Source: Chelonoidis abingdonii (Eukaryota; Chordata; Testudines; Testudinidae). Taken from it: a stretch of 64,000 bases of DNA. Where the stretch lies: NCBI RefSeq assembly GCF_003597395.2, contig NC_133790.1, positions 22,700,560 to 22,764,559 on the forward strand, given 5' to 3'. The notes under the pieces are model-generated. The model saw only the letters and a list, made by a program, of their open reading frames with translations, did no database searches and was not told the DNA's origin. Position numbers and translations under genes: made by a program. This document shows, piece by piece, positions 1 to 12,197 of the stretch (position 1 is the first letter of the stretch; each line of letters opens with the position of its first letter).

Positions 1-115
1 GGAAATGGAGGCACAGATAAAATGACTTGCCCACAACTGAACAGTCTATAGAAAAGCTAGGAATGTATCCTAGGTAGATTGACTCCTAATTAATGCTTTC
101 ACTGTAACAGAACAG
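1..115 (-). repeat. MIR-like CORE-SINE fragment
   Basis: Text such as 'ggaggcacagataaaatgac' and 'ttgcccacaactgaacagtc' recalls the reverse complement of MIR ('gaggcacagagaggttaagtgacttgccc'). It is old, diverged and truncated by the window start. Confidence 0.4.
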
Positions 116-202
116 TGAAGGAGGAATCCAGATGTGGATAAAAAGGTAAAAACATCATATATCACCAGTGGATTCTGACCACTTTTTTTTTTTCTCTTTA
201 AG

Positions 203-312
203 GTCTGTTAACGGCAACAGTGGCTTCTCGCATCCACCGGGCTGCACAGCCTGCGCTGCTCTATTTGGTACCATTCACTTTATTGCCGCTCCTCACCATG
301 GCTTATTTAAAG
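203..312 (+). CDS. SPPL3: SPPL3 penultimate coding exon
   Basis: Begins with the last two bases of a split Ser codon, then 36 codons from LLTATVASR to TMAYLK. Contains the PAL motif. Flanked by AG and GTGAGA; ends in phase 0. Confidence 0.93.
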
Positions 313-1185
313 GTGAGATTAGCATGAGTATAGTCTGCAGGAAGTTGTAGTCCAGCTCTGGATCCTACACAGGAAGATGTAACAGTGTTAATGTGGAAGC
401 AAGTTCTGTTCTTTATACTTGCAGTTGCACTGATTCCTCTGAGGATGTGATATGATGTGCTGTTTGTATCGCTGCCGTTAATGATAGAGTTGTGTTCTCA
501 CTGGCATAGCTATGAAACATAATTGTAGTGAACTGTTTTGTGAAGAGTGGATTTCCTATCTAGGGCACAGGATTAATCATATTTTTAAACTCCTAGCAAG
601 CAATCTGATTCCAAACCAGTAAAGGCCATTCTGTTTAAACAAGATGTGGCTTAGTGAAGTCCCATGTCCTGCTCATCAAGAGAGAATGAACACACAGTTC
701 TAAATGTGGAGGAGGGGCAGATTCTTCCTGCTTTCCTCTTTGCAGAAACTAGACCTGGAATTTAAATTGAAAATGGAAGGTTTGCATTTCAGAGAGACTG
801 TTGAAATGCAAACCTACTGCTCCAAGCAGTATGGCACAACAAAAGCAGAATTCTCTATATCACTCCCCGTTGAGTTTTTCCAGCAGAAATGTCTATCAGA
901 ACATCCAGTGAGAACACAACTTCAAATATACACAAGTCTTTGTTCTGCCTGGAAAGGATTTTCTTCCTTGTTGTGTCAGAGTACAGTCTTCGCTACCTGT
1001 GAGACAGCAAATATGCTTTAAGATGACATACCTGAAACACAGGACTTAGAAATAGTTGCTAAAATCTGTGGACTGTTTCTGAAGAGCTTTCTTTCTTCAC
1101 TCCCATTCTCTAGGGTGATCTACGTCGCATGTGGTCTGAACCTTTCCACTCCAAGTCCAGCAGCTCCCGTTTCCTGGAAGTATGA
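203..1185 (+). CDS. SPPL3: SPPL3, signal peptide peptidase-like 3 (last two coding exons, 3' partial)
   Basis: C-terminal end of the polytopic aspartyl protease SPPL3, known as a Golgi GxGD-type intramembrane protease that releases the ectodomains of glycosyltransferases. Two exons are visible: 203-312, preceded by a T-rich tract and AG at 201-202 and followed by GT at 313, and 1114-1185, preceded by CTAG. Together they give 59 whole codons plus a split serine. The first exon carries QPALLYLVP, the PAL motif that shapes the active site in this family, followed by a hydrophobic last membrane segment. The second exon encodes the short cytosolic tail [23 protein letters not shown] and a TGA stop. 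The catalytic YD and GxGD aspartates lie in exons upstream of the window. The neighbour ACADS, in convergent orientation, matches human synteny. The identification rests on a nearly unchanged match to the vertebrate tail as I know it. Confidence 0.95.
313..1113 (+). other. SPPL3: SPPL3 last intron
   Basis: GT-AG intron of 801 bp between the two SPPL3 exons. No repeat or internal gene was recognised; open frames inside it resemble nothing known. Confidence 0.85.
1114..1185 (+). CDS. SPPL3: SPPL3 last coding exon
   Basis: Twenty-three codons plus TGA (1183-1185), entered in phase 0 after CTCTAG. Serine-rich basic tail ending RFLEV. Together with the preceding exon it gives the expected end of the protein. 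Confidence 0.93.
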   Translation, partial: GDLRRMWSEPFHSKSSSSRFLEV

Positions 1186-1900
1186 TGGAATAGATGGAAA
1201 GTGACTGAAACTTCTGCCTTGGTCCTTTTCTTTTAACTTGTGGTTTTGTCTCCTAAAGCTGGACTGGTACTTGGAAAGGTACCAGTTTATGGAACTTGTA
1301 TGAATGGACTTCGCTTTTTTTTTTTTCTTTTTAATACGTTCTGGAGCTCCGTTTGATTCCTTTTCTCCCTGCAGATGTGGAATTGGGGACACTTTGTGCA
1401 ACTGCAGCCACCTTCCTCTTCTCCTCTCCCTCTTTTATGGATTAGTACCAGACTGTTACTTTTGTGAGAGAGGAGGAGACAAACTTTAAACTGAAAACGG
1501 CGTGAAAGTCGTTCAGAAACTTGAACACTAAAAGGAAAAACAATTAAGCAAATTGAAGTTTCACCAGAGAGCCCCCAAGTACTTTGGGACCAGTTTCCTG
1601 TCAGACTTCAGTTTTGGAGAGAACTGAGACAGAAAATCTGTCACTATATTCTTTTTTTGATTTATTAAATATTTCCTGTGGTGTGAGGTGACTTATTAAA
1701 TCCACAGACATTGAGTGACTTATTGCAGTATACATATAAGAATTTGTTGTAGCGAGTTACATTTCCACCCAGATGTCATGTTGCAGTGAACAAGGGCACG
1801 ATTTTTATACATATATATATACAGTATATATATCTATATATATACACACACACGCGTATAGATATATATATGAATAAATAAAGAGAAAAACCTGCTAAGA
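1186..1900 (+). other. SPPL3: SPPL3 3' UTR (minimum extent)
   Basis: Follows the TGA directly. Two overlapping AATAAA signals lie at 1873-1878 and 1877-1882, just after an AT/AC-rich simple repeat. Further AATAAA signals occur downstream (for example 4374-4379 and near 5598 and 8518), so the true 3' end may be later. The end given here is a guess. Confidence 0.45.
1808..1871. repeat. AT/AC simple repeat
   Basis: Runs of TA dinucleotides broken by a short CA run and CGCG, inside the SPPL3 3' UTR and immediately before the AATAAA pair. Confidence 0.85.
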
Positions 1901-4900
1901 TCATGTAGCAGTCAGGGGCTTGCTGTAATTTAGCATGTAGAGCAGTTTACTATGGCTTTCTTGTATATGACTCTACGATAAGCTGCTGTTTTTTCCCCCC
2001 TCCACAGCTGAACCCACAGTTAAAAACCAGTGTAGTATTTGTACTGATTGTACTCATGGACTTTAGGGGAGTATTTGGTTTTGATCAATGTAACAAACTA
2101 GGGAAGGAAAAAGTTTAAACCCTTATCCTTTTCTTTTTTTTAAAGAACTTCTCCCTTGCAGGTTTTTTAGTAGTTCCTTCTTGACCCAATGCATGTATTA
2201 TAGCAGCAATTGTCTTTGTGCGTTCTGATCATAGTAATGTACCACTTGTAAATACATTTTTTCTATTTTTTTTGTATTTTTGGCATTTTGTTTCATTAGT
2301 GTGCTGTATTTTTTCCAGACCCCTACCCCTTAAAAAAAAGAAAAAAAGAACAAGAAAAAATTGTCCTTTGTTGCTGTGATTGGTCAAAGTTTGTGTGTTG
2401 ACTGCTTTGTACATGGGAGTCTGTTAAAATGTGGATTTTTCTAACCAAATAGTTGCGGCTATATTATTTAACTGACTGACAGAGTAACTACTTCTAAGGG
2501 CCCCAGGATTTTCCTCTCCTGCCAAGATTAAAATGTTTTGTCAAGCTGGTTTTGGGGCATGCACCTGTGAGCCTGGTGGCTTCTGTTAGTGAACTGATTG
2601 ATTGTGGTGGCTGTTGTTGCCTGACTTAGGGGGAAACAGGATTACTTAAGAGCAAAGCATAACTTCCTTGTAGCCCCTAGGGAGCAGCAATGTTATCCTG
2701 TTTGGTAGCAGGCTCTCACTGTGAAGTGGTAAGGAAAACCCAGCAGGATTCCTGGTAATTCAGTGTGAACACACTCTTATGTATTTGTGTTACTTACTTC
2801 CTCCTGCATGTGGTCTGTCCTTTGGCTGTTGACTCATCTCTGGGAAGTTACAAACAGAGAAACTCCAAATCCCAGGATCCTCTCACCAGTTGCATCTTTG
2901 GATGCTTTTTAAGAGAGAGCTAATTCTTCCTTATGCATCTCCTTCTTCCTTATTCTTTCAGTTTAGTCATTGTGTCCTGGTACAAGTGGAACAAGTTTAT
3001 AGAGTGATGGGAGATCTAGTCTACCAGCTTTTAGAATAAGGGTTTGGGACTGAGGTTAATCTACAGTTTTGTTGATGGACACCTTCCTCCATTCTGGCTC
3101 AGGTTCATGAAGTTTTGGACAGATCTGTGTAGTTTGCCACAAGCAGCAGGACACTATATACATAAAGATAATGGAAGGAGAGGAGTATTCAAAGGAAAAA
3201 GAATCTTTTATCTCGAAGTCTTAAGCCATAACAAGAGACACCCTCTCTTCAGCCCTGCAGGTACCAAAAATGGTAGACAGATAGTATTGAAGATCTGTGC
3301 TCATCCACTTTTTAGGAGGGGAATATTGAAGTTCCTTGAGGAAGAATTGTGCTGGATTTGCTTCAGAGAGAGCTTTAGCCTTCCTCCCTGAAGACGTGTT
3401 CTGAGTTCTGAATCAGTCCATTGTGGAAAAGAGTCACAGAACAGGATGACTACCAAAAAGACCACCTGCTTGTGTAAACCATGTGTTTCCTATGTGTCCA
3501 GATATGATTTATGTCACTGTCCTGGATTAAAATGAGAGACCGGAAACAGAGACTCCTCCAAACTCTAAAGTAATCCACAAGTTGTAAAGCCTGAAGTTTG
3601 GGACAGTCTCCAGAATGGACTCTGCAGATCCACTATCCATCCATGTTAAGACCACCTCTACTTTTCTTGATGGAACCATATGTCTAAAGGGTTTTGTTGA
3701 CTGCAAACTGAATTAGGAACAACTATGACATTGCTAAATACTGCACCGAAACTTTGGTCTTATTCCTAGTTAGTAGGCATGTTTTTAAAAAGGGAAAAAA
3801 AGTAAGGTTCAAGTCCACCCACAGCATTAGCAGAAACGAATAATATTGACTGAAGTCATCAGTCTGTCCTGATTTAAGAAGGAATGTTGTGGTATCTTTC
3901 CTCTTCATCAGCATGGTGGTGGGGGTGAGGCAGCTCTGGCTTTGGTCATGGTAGTTGAACTCCCAAGAAAAGCAGAGGCTAGGTAGGCCCTTTAAGAGGC
4001 AGTATCTTTCTGGGACATATTGGACAAGACTTTTCAAGATCCAGCAAAGCAGTGGAAGGCCTCTCTCCCTAACCACCTCTTTCTATGGGACTGTTCTTCA
4101 CAGTAATAGAAATCCAGTGTCAGAAACATAAAACTGTTATTTCTGCAAGACCTTTCCTTTGGTCTAGGATGGAGCCATGTGGTTTTGTATGATCAAAACT
4201 GTATGTGCCACGTATAGCGCAGCATTGGCTGGAGGATACTTGCATATGAACTGCTAGGAGAGAAAGAAGAGGACTTCTGTTCCAAGATTTTGAATGATGA
4301 TATCTCTAACAGAACAGCACAGTCCTTCCAGCCAGAAAGTGCCTTTCTCAGAACACCACCTATCACGTAGGAAAATAAAACTTCCTTATTTTCTTCCTCC
4401 GCTCATCTCCCTCAAAGTCCTTGGTTTAGCAGTCCTGGGAGGTGATGAGGGTAGAGGAGAGAACCTACTCCACCAGCAGTGGCATTGACCTCTGCTAATA
4501 GCCACAGAGTAAAGTAGCCAGCACGCACTTCCCAAGCCATTGGTCCTTTTGCTTCTGCTGTAAATTAAATGGTGCTTAGATGTTGTCAGTTCATTGAATC
4601 TTTACCTCTGTTTAGGCTGTAAAATGTGAGCTTGTTAAGATTTGTTTGACTGGATTAAGCTGACAGTGAATAGAAATAATCTATGGCTAGTAGGAGCTTT
4701 TAAAATATAAACTGTTAAGAGGATTGAAAGACTGGGTAGTGGGTTTCTCCAAAGTTTGTGGCTGCACACTGAGGTGATCCAACTTCTACTTCTCATGGAA
4801 ACCTTTCCTGCAATCTCTCTGCCTCATACTACAGTTTCGTAAAACCATCTTGTTCTATATTGGACACACCTACTTCATAGCTAATAGTGATGCTTGCTTT

Positions 4901-5712
4901 GCACTGGAAAGGAGTCCTCTCAGAGGCAGGATCTTTATTGAAAACTTACACTGGAACAAACATGCAATGCAGTTTAGTTAAAAAACCCATTGGGTACCGT
5001 GGGCCCAAGTTTTTTCACTAAAATGAAATAACATTTAAGAAGCTTTTGTTCAGTAAACTACCTGAAGAAATAGCCTGGTTCAAAGCTTGCTTACATTTTG
5101 TACTTCAGTTTTACCAGCACGGTTTGTATATGATCTAAAACCTTGGGCACGTGTGTGAATAACCCAGAAATGAAGACACTTCATGTATTAAAAGGTAAGC
5201 TTTTTTTTAACTCTATGCACAGAATACTATTCTGGTAATGAACAATGTTATCAGTTGGCTATGGTGACAGTAAATTATTTTCTCTGCTCCAGGTAAATCT
5301 TCCAGTCCAGTGTGTGCACGGTTGTGATCTGTAAGTATTTGCATACCTCAATTGCTGCTAATGCAGTGGCTTACACCACTTCTACATCACCTTTGGCTGA
5401 CAATGACTGTCAGTAATGAATACCGCTGAATTGGTGCTGAAAACAGTTCATCTGCTAGTGTAGAAGAGAGAGCAACGTTTTTCAGCACCTTTCCAGGTAT
5501 CTTCCAGCAGTCATGCTGAAAACGGTACCTGAGGGGAGGAGATGGTGCTCTGGTCAGTGTGTGCTTTTTTTTTTTTTTTTAGAGTGGGGATTGTAGAAGG
5601 AATAAACATCTGGGAGGGTTAGCTGGAGAGAACAAGTGATGCATCCAAGTTCTGTACTATTCAGTACCTCCGCATGACTTGCAGAGGCATGAAGTATGCT
5701 TCTCCTGTAAAT

Positions 5713-5790
5713 TAGGACCTGATGCAAAATCCATTAAAGTAAATGGAAAGACTCCCACTGATTTCAGTGGGCTCTGGATCAGGGCAGACA
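5713..5790. repeat. Ancient amniote interspersed repeat
   Basis: Contains 'gactcccactgatttcagtg' followed by 'ggctctggatcagggc'. This recurs in reptile genomes as 'actcccattgacttcaatgg...ggatcaggccc'. Related fragments appear at 20210-20285, 30240-30300, 53030-53095 and 57536-57600. Confidence 0.55.
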
Positions 5791-7504
5791 TTTAAGTCAT
5801 CAGAAATCTTGAGTGTCATTACATAGCTGTGGTACATCACACTAATGCTCACATTTCCCAAAAAATCTTTGCATTTGGTGTCTGCAGAACAAATGTATAA
5901 AATAGGAGAATTTAGTGGAAGTTATAGTAATCGAGGCATTGCTACTTCCGTCAAGCTTTTAAAGTGTCCGTGTGTAGTCAGATTCTCTAATGATTTTTGC
6001 TTTGCAGTGATCAATTACTTTATTTGCAAATATACAAGAGAAACTATAAAGCGCCAAAATACTGTTTGCTAACAAGATGGGGGGGAGGGGCAGGGTTTAG
6101 TAACATAGCCACTCTTACCAGCTGGTTTAAAAAAAAAAAAAAAAGCAAACTAGCACTTCCTATGTCTTCTAATGTTTTGGGCTGTTGTGGGAGACAGTTT
6201 ACAATGGCAATCCAATTTATAAGCACCCCATCCCATGTAACTCATAAACAGCATCCATCTGTACTTAAAGCCAAAAAAATCCCTAGCCAATAATCTTTAG
6301 ACAGCTGCATTTGTATGTTTCAGGCAATTAAGGTTTTAGCAGAGTATTGTGAGAAAATCAAAATCTAAAGAGTGGGGCTGTAAAAGTCCTTACCAGATGC
6401 ACTGGCATGTTTCTCTCTCACTGCTTCAGCAGTGATACTGCTAACAGTGCTCCAGACTTAAAAAACATGGACTGTGTATAAACTTTCAGTTCAGTTAAGT
6501 ACAAAATTACCGATTCTACTCACTTTGTTATACTGATTTCTTGGGGAGAGTTTGGTGCCTTAGGTCTTGGGTTATGAACAAATCGACTACTTTGTGAGCC
6601 TTGTGCTTTCAAAATTCAGTTTTATTCATGGGAATTGGATTAAGTGATTGTGGTAGAACTGTGTCCATTGCTATTAGCTTTCTGTGTCAGAGATGTTGTA
6701 GGCTTTCGGTACATCCACTGTTCAGAAATATAGTAATCACCAGTGCTGCTAATGTGTTTGCCCAATTTTTTATTAATGAGGCTTTGTTCAGATCCAGCCT
6801 GTCACTGCTTCATTTCCCCAGCACTTCCAGCTATTTTAAGTTAATTTCCACTTCAAGCGCTGTCAGTCTCTTAGGCCTCCCTTCTATCTTTACCTTTATG
6901 GTTAATATGGAAAATATTTCTATGCATGCATTTTGCATAATGATACATCATCTCCCTAATATGATGATGCAGGTGTGACTGGGGCAGGCAAACCGCAGGA
7001 TGGCTTTGGCTGTGACCAAGTGAGAGCTGGAAAAAGTCCAGCTCCTCAGCTTTGCTTTTCCTCCCTGGCATTTTTAGATCAATTCCAGGAAAGCCCATAC
7101 AAGTATTCTTTGTTATGCACAGAAGAGAAGCATGTCTTGGGACTCTAAAAGGGCTAGTAAAGGAGATGTTTAACAAGGATTAGTTCAGCATTCAGAAAAA
7201 AACAATCTTGTCATTCCTTTTCTGTGGCTAAGCTCTGTCCACTTAAAGTGCAACAGCTAACCATCTTTCGACTTCCTATTGAGAGAACAGATGCAACTAT
7301 AAACACAGTGCTTCCTCTAAAAGTTCTAGCACCTAAACCACTGAATGGTCTGCATCGCCTTCTCATTGGAGGCTGAGAACAGCTGACTGGGTAGGAAAAA
7401 CTGACCTGAAAAGCTATGTTCAGCACAAGTTCACATAAGTGGGTTAAGATCATAACATACCTAAAAGAAAAGAGCAGTCTTTATTAGGAGTTATAGAACT
7501 CCAG

Positions 7505-7610
7505 CTATGTCTACACGTTAGTAAAAGACCAACAGCACATCTGTGGCTGGCCCAGGTCAGTGAGTCGGGCTTGCAGGGCTCAGGCTGTGGGGCTAAAAAT
7601 TGCAGTGTAT
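7505..7610. repeat. Truncated short DNA-transposon (MITE) fragment
   Basis: Resembles one half of the element at 15962-16219: a 'tatgtctacac' end followed by 'ctggcccaggtcagtgagtc', 'gggcttgcagggctcaggct' and 'gtggggctaaaaattgcagt'. No matching second end was found nearby. Confidence 0.5.
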
Positions 7611-8073
7611 TTGTATCCTGAGACTACTTAACCTATTGCTGAACTCTGGGACAGATTCACTGAAGCATAATTGCTCTTAATGCAAAATGGTTACACTTGC
7701 AAAGATGAGAGCATCGCTCCTGGGCTTTTTTACTTTAATATATTTTAAGCCCGTATAGTATTTTTCTCCTGTGTAAGACCAAACAAAACTTTTCTAGTTT
7801 TAGAGTAAAAATAGCCCCCTTGTTTTACTTGCTTGTGCTGTCAGGCTCTCTCTGAGCAGAGTACTTTCCCTCCTTGTCTTTTTGATCTGACAGTTTCTGT
7901 TGGCATCTCTCAAGCTTACTGTTAGGCCAGTCTGCAAGCTTCTTTGGATTCTCTGGATTTCAGAAGGCTACTCATGGTCCAAGATCACAACCAGGAGAAG
8001 TGGTAGTTGTGTTATTTCCACCTTTTTGTTTTTTAAATAGATTAAATCTATACAGTGACTCAGAGTTGTGTTA

Positions 8074-8376
8074 GGCCTGGTCTACACTTGGGAACGAGGG
8101 GGAAGATCGATCTAAGATACGCAACTTCAGCTACGAGAATAGCGTAGCTGAAGTCGACGTATCTTAGATCGACTTACCTCCTGTCTTCACAGCGCAGGAT
8201 CAATGGCCACGGCTCTCCCTTTGACTCTGCTTCCACCTCTTGCCCTGGTGGAGTTCCAGAGTTGATGGGGAGCGCTTTCGGTGATCGATTTATTGCATCT
8301 AGACAAGATGTGATAAATTGATCCCCGATAGATCAATCGCTACCTGCCAATCCGGCAGGTAGTCTGGACGTACCCC
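8074..8376. mobile_element. Short non-autonomous DNA transposon with internal hairpin
   Basis: Left end GGCCTGGTCTACACTTGGG; right end read inward GGGGTACGTCCAGACT. These are the same two end types as in the 2.1 kb element at 12848-14956. An internal hairpin at 8104-8174 pairs 'gatcgatctaagatac' with 'gtatcttagatcgac' around a loop of about 7 bases. No transposase is encoded. TTA precedes the left end; the right duplication is unclear. Confidence 0.75.
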
Positions 8377-8380
8377 TATA

Positions 8381-10120
8381 TGTTTGACACAGATCTCTTC
8401 AGTGGAATCCAGAATTGACAATGCAATTCTGGACACTTTGGTTTATCTGATAGTTGACTGCATCTGAGCAGGACAATTTTTAAAGCATGCTACTTAGGAT
8501 ATTTAAAAACTTTGCTGAATAAAAGAATATTACCAAAAATGTATGGATAGTACAATAGTATACAAATATAATTTCATTTAGATAATGCTTTCAGGCAGAG
8601 CCTGTTGGCAGCAATGTTCTACGGGACATCATTAGTATACGATATGACTTGCATCATCTTGAACTAGGATGTCTGGAGCTGTTATGAATTAGTATGAAAT
8701 CTGTTTAATAAATGCTTTATACTGCTTGTTCAGCAATATTCAGCATCAGACTGTAAAGTTTCTCATTATGTGAATCACCTGTAAGATCACATTCCTACAG
8801 ATATCTTGAATGAACATTTCTGTTTAGAAAACACCTGCAACTTGTTAAAGCTGCTGCATTCATTCATCTGAAATGTAACCTCAGAACAGATCCTACCCCT
8901 GTGCTTTCTTAGCCATGCAATGTCTTTAATTTTCTTCCTATTTTTTTAATTAGGTTGTGTCCCTACAGCCCAAAGCATGTAAATTAATTTAAATTAATTG
9001 GAGTTAACAATCTGGCTTTAAATTCTATCTAAACAGAGTTCTTCTTAAATCAGTTTCCAACTGCTTGACCAGTCAGTGTGACAAACTGGTAGAAATACAG
9101 GCTGGCCACATTATGTCCAATATTGTCCAGCCAAGTGGTGTCAGAAAAGCGTTCTGTTGGCTCCCTTCTTATGCACTGTTTCCAAACTCTTGTTACTAGC
9201 CCCTTTGAGAGAAGCCCATGCTGCAAAGAAATATACAGAACAACTTGGTGTCCAGTGGTACAACTGCAAGGACAAAGTTGTGCATAATACAAACTTGAGG
9301 GGAGGTTTTTTCTTCAAGTGATGCATAATTAACCTATCAAATGCCTGAAGTACTGTATTAAAGCTTCATCCTCCTTGTGCCCACTGGATGGGCATTCTTG
9401 CAAATTTTGCCTTTCCTTGTGTTGCCTCTGATGTGGGATTTGACAGATGTCTATTCACTGTGGACACTTCCTGGGCTTTTCATTGGCAGCCCTTCATTTT
9501 ACTGAGAGAAGGAGAAATATCACTGAAAATCAGTAGACAAATACCTGTCAAGTATAACCTAGGAATAATTGGCCCCCAATGCAGTGGGGTGGACTAGATG
9601 ACCTCTCGAGGTCTCTTTCAGACCGGCATTTCTATCGTGAATTAGGAAATACATATGTGCTGCTGGATCACTTAATCAACTAAATATTGACCTCTTTTGA
9701 TGGGACAGGGAAGGCTTCCTCTACATATGATGAAATCTCCCGTTGAGTTTGTGGGTCCTGTGATGAGACCAAAGACTGATTTTGGACCCTGCAGCCTCCT
9801 CCACAAGTGCCACATGTAAAGACAATTGTAAATGAATTAGTGCTATTTTTAGCTTGTTACATCTCGCACGTCTCTCCTTGATTGCAGAAATCCACAAGCT
9901 CTCAAAATCTTCCAGTCAGGTATGGCAGGGCTGCTGCTGTCAGATCTTGTCATGGGCTAAGAGCTCCCAGGTGCGGTTGTCAACATTGTAAGATTGGAGA
10001 TTGGTCTTCAGTGTGTTTTTTGTAACATTTTCTTGGTCTGCCCCTAAATCAAGTTTGTCTGCAGTTTTCTATAAAAATGGAATGTCTGATGAACTGTATC
10101 AGTTAGAGATAGAAAAGATC
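8381..10120. other. Intergenic DNA, no gene seen
   Basis: AT-rich, with AATAAA hexamers near 8518 and 8706 on the + strand and one CR1/SINE-type tail at 9580-9645. No coding potential was recognised. Confidence 0.6.
9580..9645 (+). repeat. CR1-type 3' tail (LINE or LINE-tailed SINE)
   Basis: 'ggactagatgacctctcgag' followed by 'gtctctttcagacc' is the conserved 3' end of CR1 LINEs, shared with the tail of turtle tRNA-derived SINEs. Short and 5'-truncated. Confidence 0.75.
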
Positions 10121-10129
10121 TATTGCGTC

Positions 10130-10265
10130 ATCTAGTCAAATTTTCCTGCCACTGCAGGATTGTCAGTTGCTTGTGTTGCAAGGGGTAGAATTACCATCAC
10201 TTCCCTTAGAGAATATTTCACAGCCTGATAGATGTTACTGTTGGGAAGCTTTTCCTGACATTTGA
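10130..10265 (-). repeat. CR1-like LINE fragment
   Basis: 'catctagtcaaattttcctg' and 'ccactgcaggattgtcag' match the CR1 segment usually read 'catctagtccatccccctgccaatgcaggatt'. It is followed by T/C-rich text ending 'ttcctgacatttgacctaaa'. Confidence 0.55.
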
Positions 10266-10344
10266 CCTAAAATGGTTGGGGAGGTGGGGGTTGGAATCCT
10301 TTTACTCCTATTCCTTAGTTATTTCATTCGTTATCCTCCCTTGA

Positions 10345-10406
10345 GCACAGAGGACTGGATTAGATGACCTATTGAGGTCTCTTCTAATCCTACACTTCTG
10401 TGATTC
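10345..10406 (+). repeat. CR1-type 3' tail
   Basis: 'ggattagatgacctattgag' followed by 'gtctcttctaatcctacact' and 'tctgtgattc': the CR1 3' end with its terminal ATTCTRTGATTC-like repeat. Confidence 0.8.
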
Positions 10407-10439
10407 CCCCATATATTATCTTAAACTTCTCTCCCTTCT

Positions 10440-11050
10440 TAGCTGCTTGTACCTTTCACATTTTTTACTATTCTATCCCCCACAAAGCTGTTTCTTAGCC
10501 AATCCAGTACTTGGGTAACTCTTAATCTCTTCCAGTAAGTCAGTCCCTCCAGGACCTTTCTGTTATCTCCAGTTACTTTGATAATGAGGTGCCTGGTATT
10601 TAATTCTATATAACAGGTGTGGTCACATCTGTACTTGTTTTTGTGAAGTGCCTTGCACATCTGGGTGCTCAAAAATAGATACATAACCAGAGCTAGAGAA
10701 AACGCACTCTGTTTCGTGGCAGTATGTTTGTATATGCAGCCCCAGAATTGTGTTGGCTGCTGTCGTCTTTTTTTATATTGCAATTTAGACTTCAGTTTGC
10801 AGTGTGCCATTGCCCTTAAATCATTTAGTGTCATTTTCCCCATATTGAATATGACGATTAATTTTACCCAAATGATGGTAACATGTCCAAGCTGCATCTC
10901 ATTTTTTCTAATCTTTAGGTCCAGGTCCATTTTTATTTGCTCACAGATTTTTGCCACTCCTCCAAATTTACTATCCCTTGCAAATCATACTTGTAAATTA
11001 ATGAAAATATTAAATAAGTGTGGACCTACAATCAACCCCAATGGATAGCT
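10440..11050 (-). repeat. Diverged CR1-like LINE remnant
   Basis: The end near 10990-11050 ('gaaaatattaaataagtgtg' then 'gacctacaatcaacccc') resembles the reverse complement of the CR1 region encoding the stretch before the 'gttccacaggggtc' box. Minus-strand open frames here (up to 172 codons) show no conserved reverse transcriptase box that I can recognise. Confidence 0.4.
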
Positions 11051-11194
11051 CTGTTAGAATGTTCAGTTGTTACTGGAGGACAGTCACACCATAATTTTTA
11101 AGCTGCATTTGGGGAAAAAAAGGCATAGGTTGAGTACTTAAAACATTTTAACATATTCCTGCTGTCTCGTGTCTTCAGTTTGAACATGGTTACG

Positions 11195-11828
11195 GCTACA
11201 TTGTAGTCACAGGTATTTTTAGTAAAAGTCATGGACAGGTCACAGGCAATGAACAAAAATTCATGGTCCATGACTTGTATTATATACCCCTGACTGAATC
11301 TTGGCCGGGGAGGGTATGGGGGGTGGGATGGGCAGCAGCCCAGGACCCCCACTAGTGCTTGGGGGGGAGGGATGTTGCTGGGGGCTGCCTGGCTCCACAA
11401 CTCCCTGGAAACAGTGACATTCCCCCTCCCAGTGCTTCTAGGCAGAGGCGTAGCCAGGCAGCTCTCTGCACTGCCTCCACAGCTCCCATTGGCCGTGAAC
11501 TGTGGCCAATGGGAGCTGCAGGGATGGAGCCAGCATGCAGAGTCCCCTAGCTGTGCCTATGCCTAGGAGCAGAGGGTGTCACCACTTCCAGGGAGCCCCC
11601 CTGAGGTAGGCGCCACCCAGAACCCTCATCTCCTCCAATGCCCCAGCCCTGAGCCCCCCCACCCAAACTCCTGCTGCTGCTGGGGGCGGTGGCCCAAGAC
11701 TGCCCCAGCAGCAATCGGTGCAACTGGCCCAGGTGCTGCCTGAGCTCCTCAGGCAGGGCGCACTAGCTGCTGCAGAAGTCGTAGAGGTCACAGAATCTGT
11801 GACTTCTGTGACAAACTCACAGCCTTAA
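11195..11828. mobile_element. MITE, GC-rich centre with 'tttttagtaaaagtcatgg' end
   Basis: Left end 'acggctacattgtagtcaca' then 'ggtatttttagtaaaagtca'; right end 'gtgacttctgtgacaaactc' then 'acagccttaat'. The ends form imperfect inverted repeats (GGCTACATTGTAGTCACAG against GGCTGTGAGTTTGTCACAG). The middle is GC-rich with an inverted pair 'cagctcccattggcc' and 'ggccaatgggagctg' (11480-11520). A fragment of the same family in the other orientation is at 46379-46468. Confidence 0.65.
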
Positions 11829-11974
11829 TCGTGGTGATAATGGCTTACTTTTATTCTCCTCAAACTGCAGATGAGACAATGCCAAAAAAAACTTGAGAGA
11901 AACGAGATGGTGCCTTGTGCAACAATAACTTCATATATCTACAGTGACTTCCATCAGGAGGCTCTCAAGTCCTT

Positions 11975-12140
11975 TACGCCTGAGACATTGGTAAGTGTTA
12001 TCACCTCTTTACAGATCTCTAAATTCAGCCATGCAGTAAAGTGTCTTGCCCAAGATAACCCAACAAGGCAATAGCAGTAAGGAAGGAAACCCATAATTTT
12101 GATTGCCAGGCGTCTGCTCTACCCACTGAACTATTTTATC
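11975..12140 (-). repeat. MIR-like CORE-SINE
   Basis: Reads as reverse-complement MIR: 'tcacctctttacagatctct', 'agtgtcttgcccaagataac', then 'ggcgtctgctctacccactg'. Moderately diverged. Confidence 0.65.
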
Positions 12141-12197
12141 TCCATAATGGGTTGTTCTTTAATTGCTGAGGGTGGATTTCTCTTGCTGTACATTTAG

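Larger units (their letters stand above)
1901..8070. other. Further SPPL3 3' UTR and intergenic DNA, no gene seen
   Basis: AT-rich sequence with no open frame resembling a protein. It may include a longer SPPL3 3' UTR. Recognisable bits are a T16 run (5565-5580), an ancient amniote repeat at 5713-5790, an A-run near 6128-6143 and a fragment of a DNA-transposon end near 7505-7610. Confidence 0.6.

Noticed and set aside
10439..10957. 172-codon open frame on the - strand
   Set aside because: Lies in diverged CR1-like DNA; no reverse transcriptase motifs are visible and no splice or start context supports a gene.
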